DNA of 64,000 nt from Terribacillus sp. DMT04 (GTDB lineage: Bacteria > Bacillota > Bacilli > Bacillales > Amphibacillaceae): positions 1,738,001 to 1,802,000 of the forward strand of contig NZ_CP077639.1 of the NCBI RefSeq assembly GCF_019056395.1. Direction: 5' to 3'. The notes beneath the pieces were generated by a model. It saw only the letters and a program-made list of their open reading frames with translations, was not told where the DNA came from and ran no database searches. The position numbers and the translations under genes were made by a program. Positions 43,451 through 52,113 of this stretch are shown here, one piece after another (position 1 is the stretch's first letter; every line of letters begins with the position of its first letter).

Positions 43451-43975
43451 ATGGAACTTTCCGGAAAGAAAATACTTTCTTTTGTGAGTGATGATTTCGA
43501 GGATTTGGAATTATGGTATCCGGTTTTACGATTGCGGGAAGCTGGCGCAGAGGTTCATTTAGCAAGTGAAACTGCTGAGACGGTCTACAAAGGAAAATAC
43601 GGCGTTCCAGCAACGTCAGATATATCCTTTGAAGATGCAGATCCACAGCAGTATGATGCCCTTCTCGTACCTGGCGGCTGGTCCCCGGACAAGCTGCGCC
43701 GTTATGACAGTGTATTAGAAATTACGCGTCATTTCCATACACATAAAAAAGCAATTGGTCAAATTTGTCACGCTGGCTGGGTGCTCATCTCTGCCGACAT
43801 CTTGGATGGTGTGAACGTCACCAGCACACCTGGCATAAAAGATGATATGACAAACGCCGGAGCCATTTGGCATGATGAACCAGTTGTTGTGGATGGACAT
43901 ATCGTCAGCAGCCGCCGACCACCTGACTTGCCCGATTATCTTCGTGAACTAATCAAAGTGATACAAGCTCAATAA
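43451..43975 (+). CDS. DJ-1/PfpI family protein
   Basis: 174-aa protein of the DJ-1/PfpI superfamily, related to B. subtilis YraA and YfkM (general stress protein 18). The nucleophile elbow reads IGQICHAGWVLIS with the catalytic Cys followed by His, and the acidic partner is in SFVSDDFEDLELWYP. Family members are variously described as glyoxalases, deglycases or proteases; the true reaction is unsettled. GGGGTGAG precedes the ATG. The terminator at 44005-44054 follows. Confidence 0.88.
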   Translation: MELSGKKILSFVSDDFEDLELWYPVLRLREAGAEVHLASETAETVYKGKYGVPATSDISFEDADPQQYDALLVPGGWSPDKLRRYDSVLEITRHFHTHKKAIGQICHAGWVLISADILDGVNVTSTPGIKDDMTNAGAIWHDEPVVVDGHIVSSRRPPDLPDYLRELIKVIQAQ

Positions 43976-44004
43976 TAAAGCAGGCACTTATTTCTGCTTG
44001 CATG

Positions 44005-44054
44005 AAAAAATCCAAACGATGCTGTTGTAAAATCACAGGGTTGTTTGGATTTTT
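44005..44054. terminator. bidirectional terminator after the PfpI-type gene
   Basis: AAAAAATCCAAAC (44005-44017) pairs with GTTTGGATTTTT (44043-44054). It serves the plus-strand PfpI gene and the minus-strand YjcZ-type gene. The outer stem is the same as at 3314-3363. Confidence 0.85.
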
Positions 44055-44089
44055 AACTGTTACACTATTTCAGCCTTAACGCTACTAGG

Positions 44090-44179
44090 TTAAGCCCAGC
44101 TTGCACCAACAATAATCAATAGAATAAACAAAACAACAATCAAATAAAATCCTGCATTTCCGTATCCGCCTGCACTCAT
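44090..44179 (-). CDS. YjcZ family sporulation peptide
   Basis: 29-residue peptide starting MSAGGYGNAGFYLIVVLF and ending in IIVGASWA: a short Gly-rich head then a single membrane span. This is the layout of the YjcZ/YhaL-like tail-anchored sporulation peptides common in Bacillaceae. AGGAGG lies 10 bases before the ATG at 44177-44179. It is followed by the hairpin at 44005-44054. Too short for normal gene calling. Function in the spore is assumed from the family name, not known. Confidence 0.82.
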   Translation of the reverse strand: MSAGGYGNAGFYLIVVLFILLIIVGASWA

Positions 44180-44232
44180 ATTCGAACACCTCCTGCTTCA
44201 CTCTTAGAACATCTTATGTAAGGAGTGCGTAT

Positions 44233-44349
44233 ATGGTTCGGCGGCTGCTAGGATACAGGATGTTCAGGAAATTGTTAGATAAAAAAACACACGCACCTCA
44301 TCTCCTTCTGGCATGCGACCTGCAATTAAGTTTTGCTTTTCTGTCATAA
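44233..44349 (+). CDS. possible 38-residue peptide
   Basis: An ATG at 44233 follows AAGGAG at 7 bases and opens 38 codons to TAA at 44347-44349. The product begins MVRRLLGYRMFRKLLDKK and is basic, then hydrophobic. It sits alone between the YjcZ-type gene and yugP and has no visible family. The site and distance are good but the frame is short enough to be chance. Confidence 0.25.
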   Translation: MVRRLLGYRMFRKLLDKKTHAPHLLLACDLQLSFAFLS

Positions 44350-44360
44350 GTAAATTTGCA

Positions 44361-44390
44361 CAAAAAAAACACCCCGAAGGATGTTTTTTA
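44361..44390 (-). terminator. terminator of yugP
   Basis: On the minus strand AACATCC and GGGTGTT close over a TTCG tetraloop, followed by eight T. The hairpin starts right after the yugP stop. Confidence 0.88.
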
Positions 44391-44391
44391 A

Positions 44392-45078
44392 TTAATCTTC
44401 ATCTCCGCCGACAAAGAACATAAGGATGAAGCGGACAAGCTCGGCTACAGCTACAAGCGCTGCTGCTACGTAAGTCATTGCTGCTGCATTCAATACTTTC
44501 TTCGTCGCACGCTCTTCATCGTTACGGATGACGCCTGTCGATACAAGCTGCGTCATTGCCCGGTTTGAAGCGTTAAACTCAACCGGTAATGTAACCACCT
44601 GGAACAATACCGCAATAGAGAATAGCGCGATACCAACTCCAACAAGCTGTAATGCTCCAAAGATTGCGCCAGCAATAATAAGAATGAAGGAGAGGTTATT
44701 CCCCCACGCTGCTGCCGGAGCTAGCGCTGTACGGAACTTCAGGAAGCCATAACCTTCTGCATCCTGCATTGCGTGTCCAACCTCGTGGGCAGATACTGCG
44801 GCAGCTGCCATAGAATGACCATGGTAGTTGCTGCTGGAAAGACGAACAACTTTGTGACGCGGATCATAGTGGTCGGACAATAGTCCGCGCGTCTCTTCGA
44901 TTTGCACATCATATATACCATTATCATCTAAAATCTTTCTTGCGACTTGTGCACCAGTCATAAGCGATGACGTTTCTACTTTTGAATATTTCTTGTACGT
45001 GCTCTTTACCTTCGATTGTGCCCATAAAGGGATAATCAGAAGCAGTGCTATATAGATAATATAAGCACCTAGTGACAT
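44392..45078 (-). CDS. yugP: YugP family zinc metallopeptidase
   Basis: 228-aa membrane-embedded zinc peptidase. The metal site HEVGH is at residues 98-102. An N-terminal span (about 4-20) and two to three more hydrophobic segments (110-175, 200-222) surround it; FNASNRA is also family-typical. The ATG at 45076-45078 is chosen because GGAGG precedes it at 8 bases; sixteen extra codons are open upstream. Substrate unknown. It lies where Bacilli have ypjB-ypjC neighbours. Confidence 0.9.
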   Translation of the reverse strand: MSLGAYIIYIALLLIIPLWAQSKVKSTYKKYSKVETSSLMTGAQVARKILDDNGIYDVQIEETRGLLSDHYDPRHKVVRLSSSNYHGHSMAAAAVSAHEVGHAMQDAEGYGFLKFRTALAPAAAWGNNLSFILIIAGAIFGALQLVGVGIALFSIAVLFQVVTLPVEFNASNRAMTQLVSTGVIRNDEERATKKVLNAAAMTYVAAALVAVAELVRFILMFFVGGDED

Positions 45079-45150
45079 TATGCATTCCTCCGTAAAATGG
45101 TTTATGGAACAACTTATTAAGGTCAATTTTAGTCAAGATTCCGAAAAAAA

Positions 45151-45474
45151 TCAACTGTTACGATCCCTGTTCACACTTTTGTCATTTTCTGCTCGGTATT
45201 TTTTATAGCCGACATAAACCAATGTGCCGACAATACTTGCACTAATACCAAGTATTCCCCAGAACTTGGCTGTATCATAACTATTGTTTTCCGGGACAGT
45301 GACCGTGTATAAATACGCAGGCAATGCATAATCTTGTTGGTCAAACGTTTGATTAGAATTGTCGTAAGATGGCGATTGTGCCTCTGTTTGCGATGGCTGC
45401 AGAATAGCGGCAACGTTGGCAACGATAAAAAAAGAGGCTGTCAGAACAACAATGACGAGAAGCAGCTTTTTCAT
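45151..45474 (-). CDS. small secreted/membrane protein, possibly a shortened YpjB
   Basis: 107-aa protein with an N-terminal signal segment (LLLVIVVLTASFFIVANVAA), a Ser/Gln/Asn-rich middle of about 45 residues and a C-terminal membrane span (FWGILGISASIVGTLVYVGY) followed by KKYRAENDK. This end resembles the C-terminal anchor of the sporulation protein YpjB, and the gene lies next to ypjA where ypjB belongs. YpjB is about 260 aa, so most of the extracytoplasmic domain would be missing. The ATG at 45472-45474 has GAGGGG 6 bases upstream. The YpjB link is a context-based inference. Confidence 0.6.
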   Translation of the reverse strand: MKKLLLVIVVLTASFFIVANVAAILQPSQTEAQSPSYDNSNQTFDQQDYALPAYLYTVTVPENNSYDTAKFWGILGISASIVGTLVYVGYKKYRAENDKSVNRDRNS

Positions 45475-45544
45475 GAGCATCCCCTCTTTTTTAGGAGTTC
45501 CTACAGCCTATGCAATGGTGATTATTTGTATGACAGCATCCGCC

Positions 45545-46126
45545 TTAATGAACAGATTTATCTTTCCGCTGTGTAGCAATATAACCAACGATTATGGATA
45601 CGATGCTCAGCCAGAACGTAAAATAACCAATTTCGTTACTATAATCTGCTGTCAGCCGGCCGTAAATCGGCATCATATCAAACACATAATCAATAATATC
45701 ATTGTGCAGTACGACGATTGCTGCAACAGCCAAGTGCTGAAGCTTCACTTTATAAAGCGGTGCATAAAGCAATCCCTGGATTGCCATTGCTAAATGAGAT
45801 GCAATCAGCATATACCCTTGCCAGGAAAGCGTTCCATTTAAAGCGAGCGTCAGCAAGTTCATCACAACCGCCCATATGCCATATTTAAATAATGAAACGA
45901 TAGCAAGTGCTTCAATATAGCCATTACGTTTACCGAGCAGCAGCAATCCTAAGAAAATAGTGAAAAAGAGACTAGCTGTCGGACTGTCTGGAACAAAAGC
46001 CAGAAAGACAGCTGGTGTTATTTCGAGCTGCCAGCCATACCATATATACCCGTAGATTGTTCCAAATAGGTTAACTATAAATAAAAGCATGATTATGTAC
46101 CGATGAAAAAGAAGCCGATAGATCAT
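45545..46126 (-). CDS. ypjA: DUF1405 family membrane protein YpjA
   Basis: 193-aa polytopic membrane protein with about six hydrophobic stretches. DUF1405 marks are GYIWYGWQLE, FVPDSPTASLFFTIFL, KYGIWAVVM and HNDIIDYVFDM. Function is unknown. In B. subtilis ypjA comes right after qcrABC; here the upstream neighbour is ypiB with a terminator between. AAAGGG precedes the ATG. Confidence 0.9.
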   Translation of the reverse strand: MIYRLLFHRYIIMLLFIVNLFGTIYGYIWYGWQLEITPAVFLAFVPDSPTASLFFTIFLGLLLLGKRNGYIEALAIVSLFKYGIWAVVMNLLTLALNGTLSWQGYMLIASHLAMAIQGLLYAPLYKVKLQHLAVAAIVVLHNDIIDYVFDMMPIYGRLTADYSNEIGYFTFWLSIVSIIVGYIATQRKDKSVH

Positions 46127-46216
46127 AGACGCGCCCTTTCCTAAAAACTGTTATGTATTTCTTGTTATCTATTTTAGCAGATAATTTCTTGTCTATCTGA
46201 AGAATATAAATAGAAA

Positions 46217-46245
46217 AAGAAAAAAGATGCGCAACTTAGCGCATC
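46217..46245 (-). terminator. terminator of ypiB
   Basis: GATGCGC (46226-46232) pairs with GCGCATC (46239-46245), followed on the minus strand by TTTTTTCTTTTTC. It lies four bases after the ypiB stop. Confidence 0.9.
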
Positions 46246-46248
46246 AAT

Positions 46249-46818
46249 TTAAATGTGTTCAATTATACTTTCCTCTTCGTCTTTCAATTGTTTCATCGCC
46301 CTGCTAAGCAAACGGAATTTCTTTTCGTCTCTCTTATCAAGCGCTAAATCAATTGCTTCTTGCAACTTTCTCTTTTTGTATTGAAAATGGGATACATCAA
46401 GAAGTCTTGTTGCCAGCTGCCGGTCTTCTTTTGTTACATAATGATCTTCCGGCAAGAAAGGATTGTCTTCCAGTACTGCAACATATTCCATACTTTGATT
46501 AGCATTCTTGAAATTGAGTTGAATATAGACAGGGTCTTTCTTGTTCATGCGAATATCATGGAATGATTTTTCCGCATCGGTCGTGACGATATTGTCTTTA
46601 TAAAACCGAAATGGTACTTCCTCTGAACAATGGGCTGATATGATGATTCCTCTGGGACTGAATCTTGCTTCACGAATAAAATGAACATTATCAAGAAATG
46701 AATCATGATTGATTAAGTAATTCAAGATCCAGACACTTTCCCTGCGCTTCAATTGATAATTGTCTAAGAACCAGCGAATGAACGTTTTCTTATCCTGCAT
46801 GGTAACGGAAATATGCAT
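46249..46818 (-). CDS. ypiB: YpiB family protein (UPF0302)
   Basis: 189-aa protein of the UPF0302/YpiB family: KKTFIRWFLDNYQLKRRESVWILNYLINHD near the N-terminus, GIIISAHCSEEVPFRFYK, and the C-terminal IDLALDKRDEKKFRLLSRAMKQL. YpiB proteins have been linked to LPS-assembly-like or TPR partners but no activity is established. The ATG at 46816-46818 has GGGAGGGGG upstream. It follows ypiA, as in B. subtilis. Confidence 0.9.
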   Translation of the reverse strand: MHISVTMQDKKTFIRWFLDNYQLKRRESVWILNYLINHDSFLDNVHFIREARFSPRGIIISAHCSEEVPFRFYKDNIVTTDAEKSFHDIRMNKKDPVYIQLNFKNANQSMEYVAVLEDNPFLPEDHYVTKEDRQLATRLLDVSHFQYKKRKLQEAIDLALDKRDEKKFRLLSRAMKQLKDEEESIIEHI

Positions 46819-46862
46819 ATGTGCCCCCTCCCAGAAAGCGAAAAGATTTCAATTCAATACAT

Positions 46863-48116
46863 TTATTGAGACAAGAGCCGATTGATATTCTCTTCGACTT
46901 CGATATCAGACGGCTCCAAACGAAGATACTCTTTAAGTATTTCGACAGCCTGCTGCATCCTCCCTTCTTCTAATAAGAAATATCCATATTCTTTTAGAAA
47001 ATCGCTATCATCTTTGAAATTAGTATATGCTTCCCCATAAGCGTTTAATGCCTCTTCAAACGATTCCGTTTCATTATAGGCACGTGCCAGCTCCCATCGA
47101 TAAGCTGCATCTTCTTCATCTGTATCCAATACGTGCGTCAATAATTCAATGATTGCTTCGTGGTCTTCATCTAACTTGAAGTTCTCAATCAGATAAAGAA
47201 CGGCTTCTTTATAACCTGGGTCCAGCGCAATGGCATGACGAACAAGGTAATAGCTGCGGTCGTTCTTTCCAAGCTGTCTGGCAAGGCGGCCTGCGGTAAA
47301 GTACAGCTTCTGGTTAAACTCATCCAATGATAGTCCTTTTTCTGCTGTTTCAAATGCTTTTTCCATCAATCCTTCTTCTTCGTACGCTTTTGCTAAGTAT
47401 TCATAAACAGAAAGATAATCCGGCTCTTGTTTGACTAACTTTTCCCACGTGCTGATTGCGATATCATATCTGGATAATTTGAATGCTGTAAATCCATAAC
47501 TGAACAGCTGTTCCACATCATCTACGTCTGTTTCTTGGTAGTAAGTCAACGCTTTTTCGAATTCACCAGTTGCTGCATACGCTTCTGCAAGTCGGAGCGC
47601 AATATCAATATCACCCATTGCTGTTTGTATTTCGTATACTTTTTCATAATACGTAATAGCTTTCAAATAAGAACCAGTAGATAAAGCAAGTTCTCCCAAC
47701 GCTAAATCAAGTACCGGCTCTGATGGATCAAATCGTTTTGCTGCGAGCAGCTTTTGCTCTGCAACTTCAAATAATCCTTGTGCTTCGTACAAATCAGCGA
47801 GCTGCATTTGGGCAGGAACATAAAATTCTTCGTCTTCTACAATTTGATCGAGCTTATCGATTGCTTCTTGGTCTTCATTTAAATCAATAAACAATTCAGC
47901 CAGCATCATTTTGAGTTCCATTTCATCCGGGAACATCTGCTCCAATTGCAGCAAAACAGTTTTTGCTTCCTCGTGCAGCCCCCACTGCATATACAGTTCA
48001 GCTATCGTGAATTTTTCTTCTTCACTTGCAGAAGGCAAATACGCTTCCAACGTATCGACTGCTTCTTGAGGTTTGTCATTCTCCATAAGAGCTATTGCTT
48101 TACTTAATTCTTCCAT
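46863..48116 (-). CDS. ypiA: TPR-repeat protein YpiA
   Basis: 417-aa protein almost entirely made of tetratricopeptide repeats (about ten), for example YMQWGLHEEAKTVLLQLEQ and AEAYAATGEFEKALTYYQE, forming an alpha-solenoid for protein contacts. It is acidic and has no signal or membrane span. The ATG at 48114-48116 (MEELSKAIALM) is chosen over the GTG at 48123 because AAGGAA needs the longer spacing. The gene pairs with ypiB. The partner is not known. Confidence 0.88.
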   Translation of the reverse strand: MEELSKAIALMENDKPQEAVDTLEAYLPSASEEEKFTIAELYMQWGLHEEAKTVLLQLEQMFPDEMELKMMLAELFIDLNEDQEAIDKLDQIVEDEEFYVPAQMQLADLYEAQGLFEVAEQKLLAAKRFDPSEPVLDLALGELALSTGSYLKAITYYEKVYEIQTAMGDIDIALRLAEAYAATGEFEKALTYYQETDVDDVEQLFSYGFTAFKLSRYDIAISTWEKLVKQEPDYLSVYEYLAKAYEEEGLMEKAFETAEKGLSLDEFNQKLYFTAGRLARQLGKNDRSYYLVRHAIALDPGYKEAVLYLIENFKLDEDHEAIIELLTHVLDTDEEDAAYRWELARAYNETESFEEALNAYGEAYTNFKDDSDFLKEYGYFLLEEGRMQQAVEILKEYLRLEPSDIEVEENINRLLSQ

Positions 48117-48200
48117 TCTAAACACTTCCTTCTATTTTACACGCCTATTGGCTTTTGCTTCTTTCTTCAGTGTAACCTAAAGCTAGTGTTTACGCACAGC

Positions 48201-48231
48201 AAAAAAGCCTGATTCCCTCAAAGGGAATCAG
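48201..48231 (-). terminator. terminator of the aro-his-tyr operon
   Basis: CTGATTCCCT (48209-48218) pairs with AGGGAATCAG (48222-48231), followed on the minus strand by GCTTTTTTG. It lies directly after aroA. Confidence 0.92.
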
Positions 48232-48234
48232 ACA

Positions 48235-49527
48235 TTATCTATTTTGAAGCATCTTTAGGTCGTTAAAGAAATCGGGATAAGAGATGTTAATACTGTCCGC
48301 GTCTTTTAATATTGTTTCTCCATCAGCAAGTAAACTGGCAATACTAATCATCATGCCAATGCGATGGTCACCAAAAGAGTCAGCTTCTGTTCCTTGCAGC
48401 TTTTGGTTTCCTTTGATAACAAGACCATCCGGAGTCGTCACCAATTCTGCTCCGAAACTTCGCAGTGTGCTGGCAATTGCTTCAATTCGATCGCTTTCTT
48501 TATAGCGCAGCTCTTCAGCATCTTTGATTATAGTCTCCCCTTCTGCCTGTGTTGCAAGCAGCGCTAGGATCGGCAGTTCATCTATCAGACGCGGGATAAC
48601 ATCGCCTCCGATTTCTGTGCCTTTCAAAGGACCATATCGGACGGTAATGTCACCTATCTTTTCACCTGCTTCTGTCTGGTGCTCCTGGATCTCAATTGCT
48701 GCGTCCATAGATTGCATCACATCCAAAATACCGGTGCGTGTTGGATTTAGTCCCACATTCTTTAACGTCACCTGACTACCAGGTACAAGGCATGCTGCTA
48801 CTAAGAAGAATGCCGCTGAGGAAATATCTCCCGGCACATATACATCAGCTGCTTGCAGTGTCTGTCCGCCTTTAATGGTAACAGTTGTGCCACTCACATC
48901 CACTTGGGCTCCGAAGCTGGTGAGCATCTGTTCTGTATGATCCCTCGTTTTCACGTCTTCAGAAATCTTTGTTTCACCGTCTGCTAATAAACCGGCCAGC
49001 AATAACGCTGACTTCACTTGCGCACTTTTGACTGGTGTATGATACGTTAAGTGAGATAGCTTTTGTCCATCAACTGCCAAAGGCAAATATTTACCTTCCG
49101 CACGTCCGTTAATTTTTGCGCCCATTTGCCGTAAAGGAACGGTAACACGGTCCATTGGCCTTTTCGTTAAGGATTCATCACCGTATGCAGTAATGTGAAA
49201 TGGCAATGCTGCAAATACACCAAGCAGCAGACGGGCAGTCGTGCCAGAGTTGCCAAAGTTAATCGGTACAGTCGGTTCTTTGAAACTATCTTTCCCGTCA
49301 CTGCTAATGGTAACTGTATTTCCTTCTTGCTCAATCGAGACACCCAGCGCTCGAAATGCATCTATTGTTCGCAGGCAGTCCTCTCCGTCCAGAAAATGAC
49401 GAACAGTCGTCTGCCCTTTTGCAAGTGCGCCAAAAATAATGCTTCGATGTGAAATCGACTTATCACCTGGAACAGTTATCGTACCAGTCAGTTCTTTTGC
49501 AGCCGGCTGCAGTTTTATATTTGTCAA
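48235..49527 (-). CDS. aroA: 3-phosphoshikimate 1-carboxyvinyltransferase (EPSP synthase)
   Basis: About 430-aa enzyme of the shikimate pathway. Class II EPSPS signatures are VPGDKSISHRSIIFGALAKG, NFGNSGTTARLL, DESLTKRPMDRVTVPLRQMG, GDISSAAFFLVAA and DELPILALLA. Start: the TTG at 49525-49527 (TNIKLQPAAK) has AAAGG about 9 bases upstream, whereas the ATG at 49534-49536 touches the ribosome binding site; the first choice is preferred. It is the last gene before the terminator at 48201. Confidence 0.94.
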   Translation of the reverse strand: MTNIKLQPAAKELTGTITVPGDKSISHRSIIFGALAKGQTTVRHFLDGEDCLRTIDAFRALGVSIEQEGNTVTISSDGKDSFKEPTVPINFGNSGTTARLLLGVFAALPFHITAYGDESLTKRPMDRVTVPLRQMGAKINGRAEGKYLPLAVDGQKLSHLTYHTPVKSAQVKSALLLAGLLADGETKISEDVKTRDHTEQMLTSFGAQVDVSGTTVTIKGGQTLQAADVYVPGDISSAAFFLVAACLVPGSQVTLKNVGLNPTRTGILDVMQSMDAAIEIQEHQTEAGEKIGDITVRYGPLKGTEIGGDVIPRLIDELPILALLATQAEGETIIKDAEELRYKESDRIEAIASTLRSFGAELVTTPDGLVIKGNQKLQGTEADSFGDHRIGMMISIASLLADGETILKDADSINISYPDFFNDLKMLQNR

Positions 49528-49540
49528 TGCTATCATCCTT

Positions 49541-50638
49541 TTAATCTTGTATCTTCACTTCGTAGCCGAATACTTCTAAAACGCCTTTTGCTTTCAACTG
49601 CATTTTTTGTTCAGCAAAGCTGAGACGAAGCACACCTGTCAGTCCTTCGCGAAGCTCGAGTATTTGAATGTTGACAATGCTCAAACCAGCATCCGCAATT
49701 ACAGCAAGTACTTTTTGCAAGGCACCTGGCTGATCCGTAATGTCAACGTACAAGTCATAATAACCTGGTATAGCACCTTTTTTTCTCGGTTCTAATCCAT
49801 CTCGATAACTTTTCGCATCGGTAAGATACGTATGAATTTCCTCTCTCTTATCCTCTGCAAGAAGTGTACGAAAAGTTTGCATTTCCCTAATCCAGTCATC
49901 CAGAAGCACGGCCATCTTTTCTTTGTTTTGGAAAAAAATATCCTGCCACATGCCCGGATTACTAGAAGCAATACGTGTTATGTCCCGAAAACCGCCCGCG
50001 GCAAGTTTCGGCAAAAAGCTATGTTTTGCTTCCCACTTTTTCGCCTGCTGCACGAGTGCAGATGCAATGAAGTGCGGAAAATGGGAGACAACCCCAGTCA
50101 TCTCATCATGCTCTTCCGCCGATAATGTAATAAACGTACTTTTCGTCCCAGACAATAGTTGTTTGAGTCTGTCGATATGTACATCTGTTGCTTGCTGCAC
50201 CGGCGTCATTACGTAAATAGCATTTTCAAAAAGATGCGCCTTGGAAGCTTCAATCCCTTGTTTATGAGAGCCGGCCATTGGATGACCGCCGACAAATGTA
50301 ATTCTGTCAGAGCGCAAAGCAGCTGCTTGCTGAAATATCGGACCCTTAACAGAAGAAACGTCTGTCACTAGCACGTCTTTTTGCAAATCTATGCTATCAA
50401 GCTGCAGGAGCAGCTCTACAGATTTGGAAACAGGAGCGGCTAACAAAATAATGTCAGCCTTACTGGCAGCTTCTTGAAAAGAAGTCATTGCTTCATCAAT
50501 AATATGGTGCTGAAGCGCATATGCCAATGTACTTTCCCGCTGGTCCACTCCAATTAGATGCACATCTTGATGCGTGTGTATATTTCGGGCAAGCGAGCCC
50601 CCGATCAGACCGAGTCCTGCGATTACGACTGTCTCCAT
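49541..50638 (-). CDS. tyrA: prephenate dehydrogenase with ACT domain
   Basis: 365-aa NAD-dependent enzyme making 4-hydroxyphenylpyruvate for tyrosine. The nucleotide fold is VVIAGLGLIGGSLARNI; FVGGHPMAGSHKQGIEA and GGFRDITRIASS belong to the catalytic part. A C-terminal ACT domain (about 290-365; DITDQPGALQKVLAVIADAG) likely mediates tyrosine feedback. The start follows the hisC stop by one base. Confidence 0.95.
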   Translation of the reverse strand: METVVIAGLGLIGGSLARNIHTHQDVHLIGVDQRESTLAYALQHHIIDEAMTSFQEAASKADIILLAAPVSKSVELLLQLDSIDLQKDVLVTDVSSVKGPIFQQAAALRSDRITFVGGHPMAGSHKQGIEASKAHLFENAIYVMTPVQQATDVHIDRLKQLLSGTKSTFITLSAEEHDEMTGVVSHFPHFIASALVQQAKKWEAKHSFLPKLAAGGFRDITRIASSNPGMWQDIFFQNKEKMAVLLDDWIREMQTFRTLLAEDKREEIHTYLTDAKSYRDGLEPRKKGAIPGYYDLYVDITDQPGALQKVLAVIADAGLSIVNIQILELREGLTGVLRLSFAEQKMQLKAKGVLEVFGYEVKIQD

Positions 50639-50639
50639 C

Positions 50640-51740
50640 TTAGCTTTCTTTCACACTAGTCAGGTATTGGTCGAGCAATACAGTAAATTCTGTCATATCT
50701 TTTTCATTGCCAATGGTAATGCGGACACTGTTCGGAATGCCAAGCGCATCGCCGGAACGGATGATATACCCTTTAGAAAGCATATGCTGAAACAGTTCAT
50801 CACCGCTGACAGGCAAGTCATAAATTAAGACAAAGTTTGTATGTGACTCAAAGTATTTGATTTGATGGGCATCACAGAAAGCTAAGAAACTATGCTTTAC
50901 TTGATTGTTCTTCGCGATAGATTCTTTAATGAACTGCTGATCATCAAGCGCAACAATGGCTGCTTTTTGAGCGATGGTAGTATTGTTGAACGGACTTCTG
51001 ACTACATTAATTTTATGGATGACGTCCGGATGACCGATTCCGTAACCAACACGCAGAGCTGCTAATCCATATGCCTTGGAAAATGTCCGAAGTGTTAGCA
51101 GATTCGGATATGTATCCAGGGCAGCTAATGTGTCAAAGTAATCATCTGTTTCCAAAAATTCGATGTAAGCTTCATCAGCTACAACCAGCACTTCTGCAGG
51201 AACTTGGCGGATAAAGTTCTCAAAATCGGCTTTGTTTATATGGTTGCCTGTTGGGTTGTTTGGCGTACACAGCCATACAATGCCTGTCTTTTCATCGATT
51301 GCATCCAGCATTGCCGGTAAATCATGAAATCCGTTTTTCGTTTCAATTGCTCGAACTTCTGCTCCTTCAATTAAAGCATGATGCGGGTATTGAGAGAAAG
51401 ATGGATGTGCCATTACGGTGTTCAACCCAGGTGCAAGGAAGGTACGGCAAAGCATCATAATAATTTCATCAGAGCCAGCACCCAATACAAGCTGATCCAG
51501 ATTAACACCATAACGCGCAGCCAGCTTTTCCTTCAGTGCTGTACCGTATCCATCCGGGTAAATCTCTTGCTCATCCGCAAAAGTAGGCAGCGCCTCTCTT
51601 ACTTTAGAAGAAAAACCATACGGATTTTCGTTAGAAGCCAGTTTTACAATTCGGTCCAATCCGAATTCTTTACGAACTTCTTCCATCGGTTTTCCTGGTT
51701 TGTAAGCTGTCAATTCATTTAGAATCTGTTTTGCTTTCAT
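50640..51740 (-). CDS. hisC: histidinol-phosphate aminotransferase
   Basis: 366-aa PLP enzyme of histidine synthesis that in Bacilli also transaminates in tyrosine and phenylalanine synthesis, which explains its place here. LASNENPYG, GAGSDEIIMMLCRTFL, NPTGNHINKADFENF and TLRTFSKAYGLAALRVGYGI (PLP lysine in FSKAYG) are present. The ATG at 51738-51740 with AGGAGGAG upstream is used; fifty upstream codons are open but unsupported. It overlaps the aroH stop by 4 bp. Confidence 0.95.
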   Translation of the reverse strand: MKAKQILNELTAYKPGKPMEEVRKEFGLDRIVKLASNENPYGFSSKVREALPTFADEQEIYPDGYGTALKEKLAARYGVNLDQLVLGAGSDEIIMMLCRTFLAPGLNTVMAHPSFSQYPHHALIEGAEVRAIETKNGFHDLPAMLDAIDEKTGIVWLCTPNNPTGNHINKADFENFIRQVPAEVLVVADEAYIEFLETDDYFDTLAALDTYPNLLTLRTFSKAYGLAALRVGYGIGHPDVIHKINVVRSPFNNTTIAQKAAIVALDDQQFIKESIAKNNQVKHSFLAFCDAHQIKYFESHTNFVLIYDLPVSGDELFQHMLSKGYIIRSGDALGIPNSVRITIGNEKDMTEFTVLLDQYLTSVKES

Positions 51741-52111
51741 TGATGCTCCTCCTTTAAGTCTGGACGCAGCTTGATTGCTTGCCCGTGATAGACGTGGTGA
51801 ATGTGCGGCTGCGAAAGAGCAGTACGTGCTGTCAGCATAACTCGAATACATTTTGACAGACCGCTCTCGATGTCCAGCTCTTGCATGCACATGACAGGAA
51901 CATATGTCCAGTCATTGCGAAACGAACGCAATGCCTTTGCCGGGAACGTTTTCGTGAGATCAGGCGTTGCCGAAATTAATACTTGCACAACATCTTCCGG
52001 TTCGATATTGTTCTTGGATACCATTTCTTCCAGCATAGCTGCTGTTGCTTCTATTATCTGTTTCTCGTCATTCTCCTGTACCGTCGTTGCCCCGCGGACT
52101 CCACGTATCAT
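51737..52111 (-). CDS. aroH: chorismate mutase, AroH type
   Basis: 124-aa monofunctional chorismate mutase converting chorismate to prephenate. The AroH-fold motifs are MIRGVRGATTVQENDEKQI, VLISATPDLTKTFPAKALR, PVMCMQELDI and CIRVMLTART. It follows aroB by 2 bp and overlaps hisC by 4 bp, so nothing lies between aroH and hisC, where B. subtilis has trpEDCFBA. Confidence 0.95.
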   Translation of the reverse strand: MIRGVRGATTVQENDEKQIIEATAAMLEEMVSKNNIEPEDVVQVLISATPDLTKTFPAKALRSFRNDWTYVPVMCMQELDIESGLSKCIRVMLTARTALSQPHIHHVYHGQAIKLRPDLKEEHQ

Positions 52112-52113
52112 GC

